This document shows positions 1 to 3,742 of a stretch of DNA of 5,194 bases, one piece after another; position 1 is the first letter of the stretch, and each line of letters begins with the position of its first letter. A program made the translations under genes and the position numbers. Origin of the DNA: Pseudomonadota bacterium (GTDB taxonomy: Bacteria; Myxococcota_A; UBA796; SXON01); NCBI GenBank assembly GCA_005776735.1, contig SXOM01000530.1:1-5194 (forward strand). The letters run 5' to 3'. The notes below the pieces were generated by a model, which searched no databases, was not told the origin of the DNA, and worked only from the letters and a program-made list of their open reading frames with translations.

Positions 1-1035
1 CCGCCCGCCGCCGCGCCACCCGCCCCCGCGCCGACGACGCCCGCCCCCACGCCCGCGTTCCCCGCGCCCAATGGGGGTGGCAACATCACCCCGCCGCCGC
101 TGCCGGTGCTGCCGCCGGTGGCCCTCCCCAAGCCGCCCACCGAGGCCCCGCCCGTGGTGCCGAGCGTGACCATCCCCCCCGGTTCGGCCGAGGCGGTGCC
201 GGTGGTGCTCCCCCCGCCGGAGCCGCCGCCGCCGGTCGCTGCGCCGGCCCTTCCGGCGTTCGTCCCCGGGGTGGGCCTCCGCGTCGAGGTCGAGGGCGAG
301 GCCCCCTACCGCGTGGTCGACGCGTCGGGCCGGCGGTACACCACCGTCAAGCTCGCCCGCCTCGTCCAGGACAAGGCCACGCTCACCCGCCTCGACCGGC
401 GGCGCACCAACAGCGAGATCGGCCGGATCACCGCCGGCATCACCGGGGGCGCGCTCATGATCGCCGGCATCGCGGTCGTCGCGAGCGACGCGGGCGCCCC
501 CGACACCGACGACTACGCGGTCGAGCCGTCCCTCTACGACACCGAAGCCGCCTACGAAGAAGCGGTGTCGTTCGCCCGCGGCCAGTACGACAAGGCCACG
601 TTCGCCTGGCAGCAGCAGCGCCTCGGCACCACGTTGTTCCTGGTCGGCAGCGGCGGCATCGCGCTCGCTGCGGCGCCGTTCATCGGCAAGGACGACGAGC
701 GGTTCGAAGAGCTGCCCCACCTCGTGTACGACCGCGAGCAGATCGACCGGATGGTGGCCGACTACAACACCCTTCACCCCGCCAATCCGCCCGCCGACCC
801 GTCCGCCCCGCCGGCCGACGCCCCCCCCGCCGCCGACGCCCCGGCCACCGATGCACCACCGCCCGAAGCGGCTCCGGGCGACGTCGCCCCACCGCCGGCC
901 GCCCCCACCCCCGTGCCCGGCCGCCCCGACCCCAACCAGGGCCTCCCCGACGCCGGCACCTTCGACGAGCCCGGCGGCATCCGCCTGCAGCCGCTGTGGG
1001 GCGCGGCGTGGTTCGGCCTGCGGGGAACGTTCTGA
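1..1035 (+). CDS. Proline-rich two-TM envelope protein, unknown function (5' partial)
   Basis: I do not recognise a named family. The frame is open from base 1, so the real start lies left of the window; 344 residues are visible and the stop is TGA at 1033-1035. Codons 1-83 are almost all Pro/Ala/Val with a Gly-Gly-Gly break. A compact segment follows (codons about 92-138) with mixed charge, ending in an Arg-rich stretch. Then come a hydrophobic segment at codons 141-161 (421-483), a polar loop of about 45 residues rich in Asp, Glu and Tyr, and a second hydrophobic segment at codons 208-229 (622-687). After these are a short helix-like part (YDREQIDRMVADYN) and a long Pro/Ala/Asp tail (about 781-930). 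The protein ends in an aromatic-rich stretch finishing GLRGTF. Similar layouts (short domain, two hydrophobic segments, low-complexity tail) are, as I recall, common in uncharacterised deltaproteobacterial proteins. It is probably membrane-anchored. Its stop overlaps the start of the OmpA-type gene, suggesting a shared envelope role. The coding call is strong; the function is unknown. Confidence 0.8.
   Translation, partial: PPAAAPPAPAPTTPAPTPAFPAPNGGGNITPPPLPVLPPVALPKPPTEAPPVVPSVTIPPGSAEAVPVVLPPPEPPPPVAAPALPAFVPGVGLRVEVEGEAPYRVVDASGRRYTTVKLARLVQDKATLTRLDRRRTNSEIGRITAGITGGALMIAGIAVVASDAGAPDTDDYAVEPSLYDTEAAYEEAVSFARGQYDKATFAWQQQRLGTTLFLVGSGGIALAAAPFIGKDDERFEELPHLVYDREQIDRMVADYNTLHPANPPADPSAPPADAPPAADAPATDAPPPEAAPGDVAPPPAAPTPVPGRPDPNQGLPDAGTFDEPGGIRLQPLWGAAWFGLRGTF
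421..483 (+). other. Predicted transmembrane segment 1 of the proline-rich protein
   Basis: About 21 codons of Gly, Ala, Ile, Val, Leu and Met with almost no charge, preceded by an Arg-rich stretch (LDRRRTNSEIGR) that would favour a cytoplasmic N-side by the positive-inside rule. This is a by-eye hydropathy call. Confidence 0.6.
622..687 (+). other. Predicted transmembrane segment 2 of the proline-rich protein
   Basis: About 22 codons (LGTTLFLVGSGG then an Ala-rich stretch ending FIG), uncharged and flanked by Arg on one side and Lys-Asp-Asp-Glu on the other. With segment 1 it would form a hairpin in the membrane whose roughly 45-residue acidic loop lies on the far side. By-eye call. Confidence 0.6.
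1022..1027 (+). promoter_or_regulatory. Shine-Dalgarno-like site for the OmpA-type gene
   Basis: GGGGAA lies inside the end of the upstream gene, seven bases before the ATG at 1035. It favours this ATG over the in-frame GTG at 996, which would add 13 residues without supplying a signal peptide. Confidence 0.5.
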
Positions 1036-2552
1036 TGCCTGGGTTCTCCGCCGACATCGAGCTGGTCCGCCCCGCCTTCACCCCCGGGGACACCCCCGGC
1101 GTCGAGGCCCCCCGGGAGGGGGTGCCCGGCACCGTCACCGTCGGCACGCTCGTGCAGTACGAGCAGGCCCCGCTGGTGGTGTACCGCTACGGCGACGAGG
1201 ATGGCACGGTCATCGAAGGCCGCGTCGGCGCCGCGCTCGGCGCCAGCCTCGAGTTCTCCAAGCGCTTCGGGGCGCGGGTGGTCCTGCCGCTGGCGTACGA
1301 CTTCCCCGGCAACGAGCCCGACTTCGAGGGCACGGCCTTCGGGTCGGGCGACCTCGTCGCCGGCCTGCGCGCCCACGTGTGGCGGTGGGGGCCGCTCGAC
1401 CTCGGCGCGCACGCCGACCTGCTCATCCCCGTCGGTGCCACCGAAGCGTGGAAGGGCGAAGGCAACCTGCGCGGGGTCCCCGGACTCCTGGTCGCGGCCC
1501 GGGTGGGCCCGCTCTCGGTGCGCAGCGACACGGCCTTCATGTTGCGCGCCCCCATCGAGACCGGCGCCGACTTCACGCTCGGCTCCGAGCTGATGCAGAA
1601 CGCGGCGGTGGCGCTGGACGTGTGGCAGGATCACTTCGCCGTCAACGTCGGCGTCACGTCCCGCGTGGGCCTCGGCACGCTGAGCGCGGGCGGGGCCGAG
1701 AACGTGGCTGAGCTCGTGGCGGGCGCGCAGATCCGCCCCGTGCAGGACTGGACGGTCGACCTCGGCGTCGGCCGCGGCCTGACCGAAGGCTACGGCACCA
1801 CCCGGTATCGGCTGTTGGCCGGGGTCACGTGGTCGCGGGCGCCCCGGCCGGCCCCCAAGCCGGTCGTCGCGAAGTACGAACCCCCGGTCGAGAGCATCCC
1901 CGACCAGGTGATCATCGACGAGATCGCGGTCCCCAAGAAGGTCGAGTGGCGGGAGACCGAGCTCGCCCGCGTGGAGCAGGACCAGATCGTCATCCGCGAC
2001 CCCATCCAGTTCGAGTTCGCCAAGGACGTGATCCTGCCCATCTCCATTCCGACGTTGCAGTTCATGGGGCGGCTCATGGCCGAACACCCCGAGATCGCGC
2101 ACCTGGTGATCGAGGGTCACGCCAGCGAAGAGGGCAGCTTCTACTACAACTACGACCTCGCGAAGAAGCGCGCCGACGCCATCTGGCGCGCGCTGATCGA
2201 CGCCGGCGTGTCCCCGACCCGCATCAGCACCCGCTCGATGGGCGAGGTGGAGCCCACCAACCAGGGCGCCGACGAGACGTCGCTGGCCGAAAACCGGCGT
2301 GTGATGTTCCACATCGTCAAGCGCCTCGCGCCGGGCGAAGCGCCGCCGCCGTACAAGCTCGACATCAAGAAGCCGTGGACGGGCGAAGCGGCCACCCTCC
2401 CCGAGCCACCGCCCCTCCCGCCGCCGGTGCTCGTCGGCCCCGACGGCAAGCCCGTGCCCGTCGGGCCCGACGGCAAGCCCCTGCCCCCCACCCCGGCCGA
2501 CCCCGACGCCCTCCCGGACGAAGAGAGCTTCGACGACGAGGAGGAGCCCTGA
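1035..2552 (+). CDS. OmpA-family outer-membrane beta-barrel protein
   Basis: Predicted outer-membrane protein of 505 residues with a C-terminal peptidoglycan-binding OmpA domain. Residues about 4-267 alternate short amphipathic stretches with Gly/Asp turns (for example FGSGDLVAGLRAHVW), as in a beta-barrel; a Pro/Lys linker follows (268-315). The OmpA_C domain spans about 318-428: FEFAKD at 326-331, GHASEEG at 361-367, the helix N372-R379-A380, a GE-P motif, and ENRRV around N420-R422. The tail (431-505) is Pro-rich with two copies of a nine-residue GPDGKP unit and ends very acidic. There is no cysteine. The ATG is chosen because TGATG overlaps the previous stop and GGGGAA precedes it. Two things are odd. 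No signal peptide is visible from this start, although FSADIELVRP looks like a mature N-terminus. The usual Asp of the GHxD motif is Ser364. It sits between two coupled envelope genes. The architecture recalls TraB of myxobacterial outer-membrane exchange, but orthology is not shown. The fold call is strong; the specific role is unknown. Confidence 0.87.
   Translation: MPGFSADIELVRPAFTPGDTPGVEAPREGVPGTVTVGTLVQYEQAPLVVYRYGDEDGTVIEGRVGAALGASLEFSKRFGARVVLPLAYDFPGNEPDFEGTAFGSGDLVAGLRAHVWRWGPLDLGAHADLLIPVGATEAWKGEGNLRGVPGLLVAARVGPLSVRSDTAFMLRAPIETGADFTLGSELMQNAAVALDVWQDHFAVNVGVTSRVGLGTLSAGGAENVAELVAGAQIRPVQDWTVDLGVGRGLTEGYGTTRYRLLAGVTWSRAPRPAPKPVVAKYEPPVESIPDQVIIDEIAVPKKVEWRETELARVEQDQIVIRDPIQFEFAKDVILPISIPTLQFMGRLMAEHPEIAHLVIEGHASEEGSFYYNYDLAKKRADAIWRALIDAGVSPTRISTRSMGEVEPTNQGADETSLAENRRVMFHIVKRLAPGEAPPPYKLDIKKPWTGEAATLPEPPPLPPPVLVGPDGKPVPVGPDGKPLPPTPADPDALPDEESFDDEEEP
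1986..2318 (+). other. OmpA C-terminal (peptidoglycan-binding) domain
   Basis: This is the region coding for residues 318-428 of the barrel protein. The order of motifs is that of OmpA/Pal/MotB domains: a first beta-strand ending FEFAKD, helix, GHxxxxG loop, N-x2-L-x3-RA helix, a strand with a GE-P turn, and a final NRRV. In the family the loop Asp and the helix Arg hold the diaminopimelate of peptidoglycan. Here the Arg (R379) is present and the Asp position is Ser364, followed by two Glu. Confidence 0.9.
2433..2486 (+). repeat. Two-copy 27-bp tandem repeat in the OmpA-type gene
   Basis: Two adjacent 27-bp units (2433-2459 and 2460-2486) match at 25 of 27 bases and encode VGPDGKPVP and VGPDGKPLP. 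It lies in the proline-rich tail after the OmpA domain and is in frame, so copy-number change would lengthen or shorten the tail without breaking the gene. Confidence 0.85.
2538..2546 (+). promoter_or_regulatory. Strong Shine-Dalgarno for the TSP3 gene
   Basis: GAGGAGGAG, five bases before the ATG at 2552, lies within codons for the acidic end of the upstream protein. It fixes the start of the TSP3 gene at 2552, where the stop and start overlap as TGATG, and points to coupled translation. Confidence 0.75.
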
Positions 2553-2584
2553 TGATCCTCGCCCTGTGGCTCGCTGCGCACGCC
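2552..2584 (+). other. Short signal peptide of the TSP3 protein
   Basis: Eleven residues, MILALWLAAHA, followed by EDTERC. The hydrophobic core and A-x-A cut site are right for signal peptidase I, but there is no Lys or Arg at the N-terminus and the length is below the usual 18-30. No ATG, GTG or TTG lies close upstream in frame. Confidence 0.6.
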
Positions 2585-3736
2585 GAAGACACCGAACGGT
2601 GTCAGAACGACCTGTACCAGGACCTCAACTGCAACACCATCGAGGTGTACGACGAGCCCGAGGTCGACGTCGACGACCCCGAGTGCGCGAACAACCTCGA
2701 CCCCGAGACCGGCGAGCCCTACACCAGCGCCGACTACTACTACGACTACACCTCGTTCGGGTGTGCGTACCCGGTGTCTTCGTTCGACACCGACGGCGAC
2801 GGCATGGGGTACGGCTCGCAGCCGATCCCCCCCGACGCGACGTTCCCGGACAAGATCGCCATCTTCATGTGCGACAACTGCCCGGACGACTACAACCGGG
2901 ACCAGTCCGACATCGACTGTGACGACTACGGCGACGTCTGTGACAATTGCCTGGTCGAGTACAACCCCGACCAGACCGACACCGACCTCGACAGCCTCGG
3001 CGACGCGTGTGACATCTGTCCGTTCTGGCCCGACATCGGCCAGGAAGACCACGACGTCGACGGCGCCGGCGACGTGTGTGACAACTGCCCCAACCTGTTC
3101 AACCCGGCGCAGGCCGACAGCGACGGCGACCTCGTCGGCGACGACTGCGACAACTGCGTGGTCACCCCCAACGGCGACCAGGCCGACACCGACGGCGACG
3201 GCTTCGGCGACGCGTGCGACCGCTGTCCGCTCGACGACACCGTCACCACCCAGGACCGCGACCAGGACGGCCTCGGCGACAAGTGCGACAACTGTCCCGA
3301 CGTCATCAACCTCGACCAGGCCGACGTCGACGGCGACGGCGTCGGCGACCCCTGCGACGACTGTGTCTTTTCGGCCGACCCGGCCCAGCGCGACGAGGAC
3401 GGAGACGGCCTCGGCGACGTGTGTGACAACTGCTTCGAGGTGTCCAACTTCGCGCAGGTCGACGACGACGAAGACGGGTTCGGCGACGAGTGCGACGTGT
3501 GCCCCGAGGTCAGCGACCCCGACCAGGTGGACATCGACGGCGACGGCGTCGGCGACGTGTGCGACAATTGCCCCACCACGGTCAATCCCGACCAGGAAGA
3601 CTCCAGCGACGGCGACGGCGTCGGCGACGCGTGTGACGACTACAGCCTGCGCGGCGGCGGCTGCCGCGACGCTGGCGCGGGGGCCCTGTTGGCGGGATTG
3701 TGGGTGGCGGGCGTGCTGCGCCGCCGGCGCGCCTAG
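2552..3736 (+). CDS. TSP3-repeat, MYXO-CTERM surface protein
   Basis: Predicted secreted, calcium-binding surface protein of 394 residues. Residues 1-11 (MILALWLAAHA) form a very short signal peptide with a likely cut after AHA. Residues 12-106 are an acidic domain I do not recognise, with four Cys (17, 27, 45, 71), a Tyr cluster and one lone DTDGDG loop at 79-84. Residues 107-360 are eleven TSP3-type repeats of the form CDNCP-x3-NPDQ-x-D-x-DGDG-x-GD-x; ten are exactly 23 residues and the last is 24. In the family the Asp-rich loops bind calcium and the Cys form disulfides. Residues 368-394 (GGGCRDAG, hydrophobic stretch, RRRRA) match the MYXO-CTERM pattern, which is known to direct myxosortase processing and cell-surface retention. 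There are 29 Cys in all, against none in the upstream barrel protein. The start is set by GAGGAGGAG and the TGATG overlap. It could be an adhesin, a structural surface fibre or a barrel partner; the ligand is unknown. Confidence 0.9.
   Translation: MILALWLAAHAEDTERCQNDLYQDLNCNTIEVYDEPEVDVDDPECANNLDPETGEPYTSADYYYDYTSFGCAYPVSSFDTDGDGMGYGSQPIPPDATFPDKIAIFMCDNCPDDYNRDQSDIDCDDYGDVCDNCLVEYNPDQTDTDLDSLGDACDICPFWPDIGQEDHDVDGAGDVCDNCPNLFNPAQADSDGDLVGDDCDNCVVTPNGDQADTDGDGFGDACDRCPLDDTVTTQDRDQDGLGDKCDNCPDVINLDQADVDGDGVGDPCDDCVFSADPAQRDEDGDGLGDVCDNCFEVSNFAQVDDDEDGFGDECDVCPEVSDPDQVDIDGDGVGDVCDNCPTTVNPDQEDSSDGDGVGDACDDYSLRGGGCRDAGAGALLAGLWVAGVLRRRRA
2870..3631 (+). repeat. Eleven tandem TSP3 repeats (69-bp period)
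   Basis: Each unit starts with a CDxC pair and ends in GDx. Starts fall every 69 bases from 2870 to 3560; the last unit is 72 bases because of one extra codon (EDSSDGDG). Most diverged are unit 1 (Cys replaces Gly in the calcium loop), unit 3 (Trp-containing, HDVDGAGD) and unit 6 (TVTTQDRDQDGLGD). The units share protein pattern more than exact DNA, so this is an old array rather than a recent duplication. Confidence 0.95.
3653..3733 (+). other. MYXO-CTERM-type C-terminal sorting signal
   Basis: Residues 368-394: Gly3, Cys371, a short polar spacer, about 12-15 hydrophobic residues (ALLAGLWVAGVL), then four Arg and Ala at the very end. This is the tripartite layout of the MYXO-CTERM signal in Myxococcota (motif with invariant Cys, transmembrane helix, basic tail). 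In that system a myxosortase is thought to cut near the Cys, leaving the protein on the cell surface. No myxosortase gene is in the window. Confidence 0.85.
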
Positions 3737-3742
3737 GCGCCG
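3725..3742. repeat. Inverted repeat over the convergent gene ends
   Basis: CGGCGC (3725-3730) can pair with GCGCCG (3737-3742) around a six-base loop; alternatively 3729-3740 (GCGCCTAGGCGC) is a perfect 12-bp palindrome. It is centred on the shared stop codons. There is no T-run on either side, so it is not a classic intrinsic terminator, though a hairpin here would act equally on both transcripts. It may simply reflect GC-rich codons. Confidence 0.4.

Noticed and set aside
106..108. GTG as the start of the first gene.
   Set aside because: The same frame is open with the same Pro/Ala composition back to base 1, so the gene most likely begins outside the window.
821..828. C8 homopolymer as a phase-variation or frameshift site in the first gene.
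   Set aside because: C-runs are expected in 70% G+C Pro-rich codons, and the frame continues sensibly to the stop at 1033-1035.
996..998. GTG as the start of the OmpA-type gene.
   Set aside because: It adds 13 residues that are not a signal peptide, while ATG 1035 has a Shine-Dalgarno-like GGGGAA and a stop-start overlap.
1021..1037. Programmed -1 frameshift fusing the first gene to the barrel protein, which could explain export without a signal peptide.
   Set aside because: No slippery heptamer lies in frame near the overlap, and the first protein ends in a natural-looking aromatic motif.
774..2312. A 512-codon minus-strand open frame opposite the barrel gene.
   Set aside because: Composition is His/Arg/Gly/Ala-rich with no domain; the plus strand has a clear OmpA protein there.
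2870..3631. CRISPR-like array from the regular 69-bp spacing.
   Set aside because: The units are coding, in frame, and similar at the protein level (TSP3), without constant repeats and unique spacers.
2552..3736. Calling the TSP3 gene traA.
   Set aside because: No PA14-like domain is visible and the repeats are TSP3; only the Cys-rich plus MYXO-CTERM plan is shared.
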